From the NCBI GenBank assembly GCA_031274045.1, contig JAISQS010000377.1:1-10878 (forward strand): a DNA stretch of 10,878 bases. Direction: 5' to 3'. The notes beneath the pieces were generated by a model. That model was given only the letters and a program-made list of their open reading frames with translations. It was not told the DNA's origin and searched no databases. The stretch's first letter is position 1. Each line of letters starts with the position of its first letter. The position numbers were made by a program, and so were the translations under genes. This document shows, piece by piece, positions 1-6,646 of this stretch. This stretch comes from Planctomycetaceae bacterium. Its GTDB lineage: Bacteria > Planctomycetota > Planctomycetia > Pirellulales > Thermoguttaceae.

Positions 1-882
1 ACGGCACCTTTGGTTGATGATACCAATGGATATATGGTCTTGCTCTTGTTCGAGCATAAGTCCATTTTGGGACATTTTGTGTTCATCCAAATTTACGCGT
101 ACATGTTCTTGGCAAATTACGACAAATGGCGTAGAGCCGATTGCCCGACATCAAAATCCTCGTTTCGTCCGTATATAATGATTGGAATTGTTATTTTTTG
201 CGGAGAGGACAAGGACAACGATGTTGCTTACTTTCAAGATATGTACGAGAATTTGCCGGAGGCGTTGCGGATTTATGTTCCGCAATCAAAGTTGGTTCGT
301 ATCAATTTGAACAATTTTTCGTATGACAATTTGCCCGGTCGCCCTGAGACGCAGGCGTTTGTTGAGACAATGAAACGTCTGTACGACGGGACGTTGCAAG
401 GTAATTTGTCAGGCATATTGCAAAGATTTAGTACGACAACAATTGATAAACGAATAGAGGAAATCATATATTCGATATGTACGTTTATTTATTCAAAAAC
501 AAAAATTAGTAATAAAGAGTGTGCTGAAGTTGTCAGAACATTAGTGCGAGGAAAGAAAGGAGATAAAATGATGAGAAAAATATTAGAAGGTACATTCGAT
601 GAAGTGTACACAAAAATATACACGGACTTCTTACAAACAGAAGGACCGAAATTGGAAGCCAGAGGTATAGCTAAAGGTAAGACCGAAGGTAAAGCCGAAG
701 GTAAAGCCGAAGGTAAAGCTGAAATGGTGTTAAAACAACTGGAAAAGCGTTTTGGTAAAGGAAAAGTGGGTAGCAGTATCAAAAAGCAGGTTCTTTCGAA
801 GCGTGATCCGATTGTGCTTGATGCGTTGATGGATCATGTGTTTGATTGTAAAACGATAGATGAGTTTGCTGATTTGTTGTGA
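1..882 (+). CDS. Rpn/YhgA-like PD-(D/E)XK nuclease (putative transposase), 5'-truncated by window edge
   Basis: The frame is open from base 1 (codons for T-A-P precede a TTG at 10), so the true start lies upstream and roughly the first 60 residues of the family are missing. What is visible: the hydrophobic strand ending in LLFEHKS (residues 12-18 counted from the TTG at 10), the family signature holding the E-x-K part of the PD-(D/E)XK nuclease core, then the usual helical segment (FVFIQIYAYMF). Near the C-terminus are tandem GKAE repeats, then LKQLEKRFGKG and a final helix ending TIDEFADLL, all typical of this family. Members are known as recombination-promoting nucleases or PF04754 'putative transposases'; they cut DNA and occur in many copies in some genomes. 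Neighbours give no functional clue. The upstream catalytic Asp cannot be checked. A perfect GAGGAGG at 881-887 overlaps the stop but has no start codon at a usable distance after it. Confidence 0.8.
   Translation, partial: TAPLVDDTNGYMVLLLFEHKSILGHFVFIQIYAYMFLANYDKWRRADCPTSKSSFRPYIMIGIVIFCGEDKDNDVAYFQDMYENLPEALRIYVPQSKLVRINLNNFSYDNLPGRPETQAFVETMKRLYDGTLQGNLSGILQRFSTTTIDKRIEEIIYSICTFIYSKTKISNKECAEVVRTLVRGKKGDKMMRKILEGTFDEVYTKIYTDFLQTEGPKLEARGIAKGKTEGKAEGKAEGKAEMVLKQLEKRFGKGKVGSSIKKQVLSKRDPIVLDALMDHVFDCKTIDEFADLL
676..723 (+). repeat. Four tandem 12-bp in-frame repeats in the Rpn gene
   Basis: Four consecutive 12-base units (676-687, 688-699, 700-711, 712-723) follow GGTAAAGCCGAA, with changes only in the first and last copies. 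They encode G-K-[TA]-E four times, a charged probable helix. The near identity of the DNA suggests recent slippage expansion. Because the unit is a multiple of three, copy-number change would not break the frame. Confidence 0.9.
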
Positions 883-907
883 GGAGGAATTTAACGGGCA
901 ACGTTAA

Positions 908-963
908 GACGTAAATGTTCGCAAAGAGTCGAATTGGCGAGTATTTTTTGCGGACATTACGTC
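908..963. repeat. Imperfect inverted repeat downstream of the Rpn gene
   Basis: GACGTAAATGTTCGC (908-922) pairs with GCGGACATTACGTC (950-963) with one mismatch and one bulged base; the loop is 27 bases. It lies 25 bases after the Rpn stop. No clear T-run follows, so it is not a textbook terminator. It could be a transcript-end hairpin or a small mobile-element remnant. The rest of 883-1148 is AT-rich and T-rich on the + strand, with no convincing gene. Confidence 0.5.
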
Positions 964-1148
964 TGTTTGATTCGTTGACTTATCTATGGCAGTATTCAAT
1001 TTATACCTGCAACTTCCGCGTTTTTTTGTCAACGAAATCAAATTTTTTTTTGTGTGTGTATTGTGTGGGCAACGTAACGCGGCGAAGTTTTATGAGTCTA
1101 GTTTGGCATCATTGTAATCCAGAGTAACCCGCAATTTTTTATTTATAT

Positions 1149-2654
1149 ATGAGCCGAACTCCAATACAAATTCGGGAAGATTTAATTTCGATATGGCAGG
1201 CTGGGGTTAATGCGGTATTGCCGGACAGATTGGTTAGTGACAATGTTTTTCTTTTATTGCCGGATGATCCGCGTAATGTTGATGATAGTGATTATTCTTT
1301 TGAGATTGGTGGTGAGCAGTATCCTCTTTCGGGGATTGATCGGGTTGTTGTGGTTGGCGGCGGCAAGGCTTCGGGCGGGATGGCGGCTGGTTTTTTGCGA
1401 ATATGTGAGCCGATTCTTGGGCGTGTTGAGGTTACGGGTTGGGTAAATGTTCCGTCTGATTGCGTGGTGCCGCTCGAAAAAATACATCTACACGCCGCAA
1501 GGCAAACCGGCAAAAACGAACCAACAAACGATGCCGTCTTTGGAACAGAAAAAATAATAGAATTACTTGAGTCGTTGACGAAATTTGATCTTTGTATATG
1601 CCTGATTTCCGGTGGCGGTTCGGCTCTTTTGCCTGCGCCGGCGGCTGATATTTCTCTTGAGGCTAAGTGTGAGTTGACCCGTTTTTTGAGCGATGCCGGT
1701 GCAACCATCCAAGAACTAAATACCGTAAGAAAAACCATTAGCCGAATCAAAGGCGGCGGATTAAAACGGATTTGTCAAGGCAAACGGTTGATTAGTTTGA
1801 TTTTATCGGATGTGCTTGGTGATCCGCCGGACGTAATCGCGTCAGGACCGACTGTTGACAGCAAGACGAATGCAACAGACGCTCTAAACGTTTTGCGCAA
1901 ATTTATAAATAAACCGACACAAAACGACTCACTAAATAAAATTTTCAAATACATTGAAAATAAATCAAAAAACGAGACGCAATACGCACCGCCAAAATCA
2001 GCACAAGCGGAAAAATCAAAAACACCCGTCCAATTTGCGGATGAAATCGGCAATAAAACGTATGAAAATGAGACGGGATTTGTCAAGAATATTGTTGTCG
2101 GTAACAACGCGATTGCGGTTGAGGCTGCCGGAATGGAGGCGTTGAGAAGGGGTTACAATCATACTTTATTTGCGGCAAATACTTCGGAGGGTTTTGCTGA
2201 AGATGTTGGGGCAAGGCTAGTCCAACTAGGACTCGATATGCAAAATACCGCGACTGATTGTTTGATTCACGGAGGCGAACCTGTGGTAAAACTTGTGCCG
2301 AAAGAAATCAGAGGAGACGGCGGAAGAAACCAACAACTACTACTAGCCGCAATCTGCAAAATGTTAAACATCGTCAAAAATACCGATTCCCAAAACAGTA
2401 AAATACCAATCGCAATATTAGCCGGAAGCACAGACGGCGAAGACGGACCAACAGACGCGGCAGGGGCATGGATCGATCAAATTGCGTGGGATATATTGGT
2501 AGAAGAAATGCAAAATAACCCAAATTACGACCCAAACGAATTCCTGAAAAGAAACGACGCATACAATTTTTTCAAACCACTAAACACCCTAATCAAAACC
2601 GGTATAACCGGAACAAATGTATGTGACTTGAGAATTGTGCTGGATTGCAGGTAG
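1149..2654 (+). CDS. gckA: Glycerate 2-kinase (DUF4147/MOFRL family)
   Basis: A 501-residue cytoplasmic enzyme expected to phosphorylate D-glycerate with ATP to 2-phosphoglycerate; older annotations call this family hydroxypyruvate reductase. The N-terminal DUF4147 domain shows VVVVGGGKASGGMA (66-79, with the conserved Lys at 73), ISGGGSALLPAP (153-164), LNTVRKTISRIKGGG (190-204) and LSDVLGDPPDVIASGPTV (219-236). The C-terminal MOFRL domain shows GGEPVV (375-380), RGDGGRNQQ (388-396), STDGEDGPTDAAGA (427-440) and the closing NDAYNFF...KTGITGTNVCDLR (469-495). All family motifs are present, so the enzyme should be active. Residues about 255-312 form a Lys/Asn-rich linker that looks longer than usual. 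The ATG at 1149 is supported by the family N-terminus; it has no Shine-Dalgarno, only a T-rich leader. No metabolic neighbours are present. The codon use changes several times along the gene (see findings). Confidence 0.93.
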   Translation: MSRTPIQIREDLISIWQAGVNAVLPDRLVSDNVFLLLPDDPRNVDDSDYSFEIGGEQYPLSGIDRVVVVGGGKASGGMAAGFLRICEPILGRVEVTGWVNVPSDCVVPLEKIHLHAARQTGKNEPTNDAVFGTEKIIELLESLTKFDLCICLISGGGSALLPAPAADISLEAKCELTRFLSDAGATIQELNTVRKTISRIKGGGLKRICQGKRLISLILSDVLGDPPDVIASGPTVDSKTNATDALNVLRKFINKPTQNDSLNKIFKYIENKSKNETQYAPPKSAQAEKSKTPVQFADEIGNKTYENETGFVKNIVVGNNAIAVEAAGMEALRRGYNHTLFAANTSEGFAEDVGARLVQLGLDMQNTATDCLIHGGEPVVKLVPKEIRGDGGRNQQLLLAAICKMLNIVKNTDSQNSKIPIAILAGSTDGEDGPTDAAGAWIDQIAWDILVEEMQNNPNYDPNEFLKRNDAYNFFKPLNTLIKTGITGTNVCDLRIVLDCR

Positions 2655-2797
2655 TCTGAGAATGTCATAATTTGGAATTTGTAAAAATTGAAAATATGCC
2701 AAAGAAGAATATTAAACGAGCCGTGAAACAATTTGTCAACAAAATGTCAATTTACCAATATTCAATTTTTCAACCCGTAAATCGACACCTTTTCAAC

Positions 2798-2826
2798 TTG
2801 ACACTTTGGGCTAGAATTGCTCTATT
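2798..2826 (+). promoter_or_regulatory. Possible sigma-70-type promoter
   Basis: A perfect TTGACA (2798-2803) is followed after exactly 17 bases by TCTATT (2821-2826), a 4-of-6 match to the -10 consensus. A better -10-like hexamer, TAGAAT (2812-2817), sits only 8 bases from the -35, too close to pair with it. The site is about 520 bases before pilT and about 140 before the small ORF at 2964. Promoter consensus in this lineage is uncertain. Confidence 0.25.
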
Positions 2827-2963
2827 GAGACGAACTGTCCGATAACGTTCCAAGTGAGTCACGCCGATACGTTGCGGTTTTTTGTACGAAAATTGTCACG
2901 AAATCGGGTTTGGCGAAATAATTCTCTGCCCACTGACCTGTTGTTTGATGATGACAAATTTTT

Positions 2964-3089
2964 ATGATTTCAAAGTGCAGCGTATATAGTGGTCATCAAG
3001 GAATGCCAAGCCGCGATCAAAATGAAGCTCAATCAAAACGTGTGGCAGCTCTTTTTTGTGAGTGTTGTGGGATGACTCTACCGCGTTGA
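2964..3089 (+). CDS. Possible small Cys-rich protein (41 residues)
   Basis: An ATG at 2964 opens a 41-codon frame ending with TGA at 3087-3089. The product is polar and contains C5 and, near the end, LFCECCGMTLPR, in which three Cys (C33, C35, C36) sit close together as in a metal knuckle. I do not recognise a family. The upstream in-frame stop is at 2952-2954, and no ribosome binding site is evident. The opposite strand is also open here, so at most one of the two is real. The call rests only on the plausible-looking composition and the Cys cluster. Confidence 0.2.
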   Translation: MISKCSVYSGHQGMPSRDQNEAQSKRVAALFCECCGMTLPR

Positions 3090-3245
3090 TGTGGTCTGTT
3101 TGTTGATGTGTTGTAGTGAGTTTTTTAATTTTTTTGTGAGATAATTTGTAAAAATTCCTGTTGATGGTTGAGATTTTTTGTGAAATGTAGAACAATGTGT
3201 ACGCAAGGTGAAGGAAGCTGATGCGGGGGTGATTTGTTTTTTTGT

Positions 3246-3259
3246 AACGATAAATCGTT
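3246..3259. repeat. Short palindrome in the pilT leader
   Basis: AACGAT-AA-ATCGTT is a perfect 6-bp inverted repeat, 85 bases before the pilT start. It could be an operator half-site pair or a small leader hairpin; no regulator gene is adjacent, so the function is unknown. Confidence 0.3.
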
Positions 3260-3344
3260 TTGACTTCCGGCGGGCGAGCTGCCGAACGATAGTGAAAATT
3301 TGAATGTAAGCAGTTTAAAAAATATCAGATTGAATTTGTGATTT

Positions 3345-4499
3345 ATGAGTACGATTTTAGTTGATAAACTTTTGGAGACGGTGTTTACGCGTGGGGCGAG
3401 TGACCTTCATATAGCTGTCGGTCAACCTCCTGTTTTGCGTCTGCATGGGCGTTTGGTGAAACTTGAGACGAAGGCACTTGAGCCGGAGGATACTGTTTCG
3501 TTGATGAAGAGTATAACGCCGGAACGTTGCCAGCAGGAACTCCAGCAATCTGGGAGTACGGATTTTGGTTTTGCTTATGGGGACAAGGCGCGTTTTCGTG
3601 TTTCCGTGTTTAAGCAGCGTGGCAATACCGGTATGGTTTTGCGGCAGATTCCAAATAAACTGCTCAGTTTGGAACAACTTCAAACGCCGCCGGTTATGCG
3701 GGATTTGATACTTCGCCCTCGTGGTTTGGTGTTGGTCACGGGTCCTACGGGGTCGGGTAAATCTACGACGCTTGCGGCGTGTATTGATTATTTGAACGAT
3801 AATGTTGACCATCACATAATAACGATTGAAGACCCAATTGAATTTTATCACTATCACAAAAAATCGACTGTGAATCAGCGTGAGGTGGGTGTTGATGTGC
3901 CGACGTTTGCGGAGGCGATTCGGCGTGCGTTGCGTCAAGACCCGGATGTTATTCTTGTTGGTGAGCTTCGTGATCTTGAGACGATAGAGGCGGCGATAAC
4001 TGCGGCGGAGACGGGGCATATTGTGTTTGGTACTTTGCACACGTCAAGTGCTGCCGGAACGATAAACCGAATTATTGACGTGTTCCCAACCAATCAACAA
4101 GATCAAATCCGAACGCAGTTGTCAACTTCCATAATCGGAATTTTGGCACAACAACTTCTCCCGCGAATTCAGGGCGGGCGTGTTGCGGCTTATGAGATGT
4201 TGGTGGTTACGAGTGCTATTGCGAATTTGATTCGTGAAAATAAAACTTTCCGTATCACGTCGTCAATTCAGACCGGACATAAACTTGGGATGCAGTTGCT
4301 TGATGATCATTTGTTTAGATTGTGGCGGGATAAAGTTGTTGCGAAGGAGGACGCTCTTACTAAATCAAATTTGCCGGACTCGCTTGCTCAAAAAATGTTC
4401 CGTTATGAATCCGGTGAAATATCTGATGAAGAGGGGGCAGCGGAAGAAGCACCTGAAGATGATGCTCCAAAAAGGAACTCAAAAATAAGGTACGTGTGA
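3345..4499 (+). CDS. pilT: Type IV pilus retraction ATPase PilT
   Basis: A 384-residue hexameric AAA-like secretion ATPase at the cytoplasmic base of the pilus, expected to depolymerise pilin and retract the fibre. It has the N-terminal PAS-like domain with the SDLHI motif (19-23), Walker A GPTGSGKST (133-141), the Asp box ITIEDPIEF (159-167), Walker B DPDVILVGELRD (199-210), and the His box TGHIVFGTLHT (223-233). The AIANLIRE segment (291-298) corresponds to the AIRNLIRE motif needed for retraction, and SIQTGHKLGMQLLDDHL (307-323) is a PilT hallmark. All catalytic residues are present. The C-terminus has an acidic low-complexity tail (about 357-376), then a short basic end. The ATG has no Shine-Dalgarno. 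pilB follows after 53 bases, probably in the same transcript. Codon use is G/T-rich except for an A/C-rich patch around 4060-4170. PilU is the alternative, but the retained AIRNLIRE-like motif fits PilT. Confidence 0.96.
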   Translation: MSTILVDKLLETVFTRGASDLHIAVGQPPVLRLHGRLVKLETKALEPEDTVSLMKSITPERCQQELQQSGSTDFGFAYGDKARFRVSVFKQRGNTGMVLRQIPNKLLSLEQLQTPPVMRDLILRPRGLVLVTGPTGSGKSTTLAACIDYLNDNVDHHIITIEDPIEFYHYHKKSTVNQREVGVDVPTFAEAIRRALRQDPDVILVGELRDLETIEAAITAAETGHIVFGTLHTSSAAGTINRIIDVFPTNQQDQIRTQLSTSIIGILAQQLLPRIQGGRVAAYEMLVVTSAIANLIRENKTFRITSSIQTGHKLGMQLLDDHLFRLWRDKVVAKEDALTKSNLPDSLAQKMFRYESGEISDEEGAAEEAPEDDAPKRNSKIRYV

Positions 4500-4552
4500 T
4501 TTGTGCAGTTTGTGTTTAGTTGTATGAGAATTTTTTATTTAGGTAGGCAAAA

Positions 4553-6268
4553 ATGGCATTAAAGCGAAAAATTGGTCAGGTACTTGTTGATCTTAATTTT
4601 ATTGACGAGGAGCAACTTGAGTTACTTCTTGAGGAGCATTTGCAGCGTCGTGGTGAGATGATAGGTCAAACTGCCATTTCGATGGGCTATCTTGACGAAG
4701 ACCAGTTGGCGAAGGCGTTGGCGGAGCAACTTGGTTTGCAGGTGGTTGTGTTGAGTGATTTGACGATTCCGCCTGAGGTGTTGCAACATTTGACGGAGCC
4801 GATGGCACAACTTTACAAGGTTGTGCCGATCAGTTTTCGTAATGATATTTTGACGATTGCGATGAGCGAGCCTCAAAATATTATGACGCTTGATGAGTTG
4901 CGTAATTTTCTTGGTTATGAGATACGTGCGGTGGTAACGACGCCGCATGACATAAGGAAGTCGCTGGATCGTTATTATGGGTCGGATGTTGAGAGTGTGG
5001 AGTCGATAATTGCCGACATGGAAAACGACAAGGCACTTAAAGACGCTGCGGCGGCGATTGAGCAGGGGTCGGTTGATCTTGCTAGTATTGAGGCTTTGAG
5101 TGAGTCGGCTCCGGTGCGGAAGTTGCTCAATATGGTTTTTTTGCTTGGGATAAAAGACCATGCGAGTGACTTGCATTTTGAGCCGTTTGAGGAGGAGTTC
5201 AAGATACGTATAAAGTCGGATGGGACGTTGTATGAGATGGTGCCTCCGCCGCGTCATCTTGCGTCGGCGATTACGACGCGGATAAAGGTTATGGCGAATC
5301 TTGATATTGCGGAACGCAGGTTGCCGCAAGACGGGCGGATAAGATTGACTGTCGGCGGGCATCCGATTGACTTGCGGGTGAGTGTTTTGCCGACCTTGTT
5401 TGGTGAGAGTGTGGTTTGTCGAATTTTGGACAAGTCCGTTGTCATGTTGAATTTGGACAAAGTTGGAATGGAGGCGGCTTTGTTGCGGGATTTTCGTAAA
5501 GTGCTTGAGAGACCAAATGGAATTGTGCTTGTTACGGGACCGACGGGGTCGGGCAAGACGACGACTTTGTATGCTGCTTTATCGGAGTTGAATGTTATTA
5601 CGGACAAGTTGATGACGACGGAGGATCCGGTTGAGTATGATATTGATGGTATTGTGCAGATGCCGATTGATGCGGACATCGGTAATACATTTGCCCAATG
5701 CCTGCGGTCGATATTGCGGCAAGACCCGGATATCATTCTGGTCGGTGAGATTAGGGACAGGGAGACGGCGGAGATTGCGATTCAGGCTTCGCTCACGGGG
5801 CATTTGGTCTTCAGTACGTTGCATACGAACGATGCACCGAGTACGGTTACGCGGTTGCGTGACATGGGGATTCCGTCGTTTATGATTACGGCAACTGTCG
5901 AGGCGATATTAGCGCAACGTTTAGTAAGAACTATTTGCAAAGAGTGCCGTGAAAAGTACGTGCCGACTCCAGAGCAACTTGCCGAATTGGAACTATCCCA
6001 AAGCGATGTGCAAGGTAAGTTTTTTTATCGGGGTCGGGGGTGTGCGGCGTGCAGTAACACCGGATACAAGGGCAGAACGGCGATTCACGAATTCATGTTA
6101 ATAAACGACGAAATACGTGATTTGATCATTCACAATGTTTCGGATGCAGATTTGAGAGCTGCGGCGGCGAGAAACGGGATGTTGACTTTGCGCGAGGCTG
6201 GTTTGCAAAAAATCTACAACGGATTGTCAACTATTGATGAAGTAGTGCGGGAAACCGTCGTAGATTGA
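4553..6268 (+). CDS. pilB: Type IV pilus extension ATPase PilB (GspE family)
   Basis: A 571-residue ATPase expected to power pilin polymerisation on the PilC platform. The N-terminal part (about 1-140) is a T2SSE-N/MshEN domain with paired helical repeats (KIGQVLVDLNFIDEEQL at 6-22 and MIGQTAISMGYLDEDQL at 36-52). A linker follows at about 145-185. The catalytic part has SDLHFEP (205-211), Walker A GPTGSGKTT (329-337), the Asp box TTEDPVEY (355-362), Walker B DPDIILVGEIRD (391-402) and the His box TGHLVFSTLHT (415-425). A four-Cys zinc site, C462-x2-C465 and C497-x2-C500, is the GspE/PilB hallmark absent from PilT. The AGGTAGG at 4541-4547, 5 bases before the ATG, is the best ribosome-binding candidate in the window. 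In MshEN domains the R-L-G motifs can bind c-di-GMP. Here the first is K-I-G and the second M-I-G, so binding is doubtful. Confidence 0.96.
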   Translation: MALKRKIGQVLVDLNFIDEEQLELLLEEHLQRRGEMIGQTAISMGYLDEDQLAKALAEQLGLQVVVLSDLTIPPEVLQHLTEPMAQLYKVVPISFRNDILTIAMSEPQNIMTLDELRNFLGYEIRAVVTTPHDIRKSLDRYYGSDVESVESIIADMENDKALKDAAAAIEQGSVDLASIEALSESAPVRKLLNMVFLLGIKDHASDLHFEPFEEEFKIRIKSDGTLYEMVPPPRHLASAITTRIKVMANLDIAERRLPQDGRIRLTVGGHPIDLRVSVLPTLFGESVVCRILDKSVVMLNLDKVGMEAALLRDFRKVLERPNGIVLVTGPTGSGKTTTLYAALSELNVITDKLMTTEDPVEYDIDGIVQMPIDADIGNTFAQCLRSILRQDPDIILVGEIRDRETAEIAIQASLTGHLVFSTLHTNDAPSTVTRLRDMGIPSFMITATVEAILAQRLVRTICKECREKYVPTPEQLAELELSQSDVQGKFFYRGRGCAACSNTGYKGRTAIHEFMLINDEIRDLIIHNVSDADLRAAAARNGMLTLREAGLQKIYNGLSTIDEVVRETVVD

Positions 6269-6390
6269 GCGGCTCAAAACATATCAAGTCGAGTCCAATG
6301 TAAGGGCAAGACTTGCCAACGAATTGATCGGTTTACGCATCGGCAACGTAAGGTGGGCAACCGACCTCGTTATGCTACACGAGTTTTTTT

Positions 6391-6484
6391 GAGAATACAA
6401 AACATACGAAAAATACAAAATAAACGAAAAGAGTTGATGATAAAATTTCGTTTGTTTCGCCTATTTTGTTTATTCCGTATTCTC
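6391..6484. repeat. Palindromic element with 9-base periodic arms (AT type, copy 1)
   Basis: The left arm 6391-6429 and the reverse complement of the right arm 6446-6484 are both 39 bases, start GAGAATAC and end AAACGAAA. In each arm a C of the ACRRAA-like core recurs exactly every 9 bases (four units per arm). The 16-base spacer is 6430-6445. A run of seven T precedes the element (6384-6390), and a T plus six A follow it. The shortened copy at 10437-10510 shares spacer and arm sequence, which makes this a dispersed family. On the - strand the arms would read as a peptide of repeated F-V-x triplets, which explains open frames there that are unlikely to be genes. Confidence 0.85.
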
Positions 6485-6546
6485 TAAAAAATAAGATATC
6501 GAAAGATGTGTGATATAACGAGGCGGGGCACCCGTGTTCCAATCCG

Positions 6547-6565
6547 ATTGCCGCTTCGCGGCAAT
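6547..6565. repeat. Perfect 8-bp GC-rich hairpin before pilC
   Basis: ATTGCCGC (6547-6554), loop TTC, GCGGCAAT (6558-6565). No T-run follows on either strand, so an intrinsic terminator is unlikely. It resembles REP-type hairpins and lies 81 bases before the pilC start. Confidence 0.6.
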
Positions 6566-6646
6566 ATAACGTGAACAACACTATCGCGTATTTTTTGGAT
6601 GAATTGATTGTAGGACAGTTTAAACCTTTAACTATTGTGTAAGAAA

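Larger units (their letters stand above)
2655..3344. other. 690-base intergenic region before pilT
   Basis: This long gap lies between the glycerate kinase gene and pilT. It holds a possible promoter at 2798-2826, a possible 41-residue ORF at 2964-3089, a direct repeat of GTTGATGTG (3085-3093 and 3102-3110) and a 14-base palindrome at 3246-3259. The opposite strand is also open over 2962-3195, but I see no family signature in it. The region may hold a long pilT leader or a decayed gene. Confidence 0.5.
6269..6646. other. 378-base gap between pilB and pilC, with repeats
   Basis: No gene is seen here. In order it holds a compact inverted repeat GGCAAG-A-CTTGCC (6305-6317), the word GGCAACGTA (6342-6350) that recurs in the gap before the glycerate kinase, the 94-base palindromic element at 6391-6484, and a GC-rich hairpin at 6547-6565. 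A gap this repeat-filled inside a pilus operon suggests insertion of the elements between pilB and pilC, or a separate pilC promoter that I could not identify. Confidence 0.6.

Noticed and set aside
915..1127. 70-codon open frame on the + strand after the Rpn gene
   Set aside because: It crosses the inverted repeat at 908-963, has no family likeness and a T-run-driven Phe-rich composition; most likely chance.
2962..3195. 77-codon open frame on the - strand before pilT
   Set aside because: No recognised family, Lys/His-rich composition from the T/G-rich + strand and no ribosome binding site; it competes with the small + strand frame. Not listed as a gene, though its C-terminal half looks somewhat protein-like.
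3357..4040. Long - strand frame opposite pilT
   Set aside because: Shadow of the pilT reading frame, with Arg/Thr-rich composition and no motifs.
6547..6565. Intrinsic terminator for pilB
   Set aside because: The hairpin is strong, but neither strand has a following T-run, and it sits about 280 bases after the pilB stop.
6635..6646. Upstream TTG start for pilC
   Set aside because: It would add only M-C-K-K before MPQFKF, which is itself the normal family N-terminus with an ATG.
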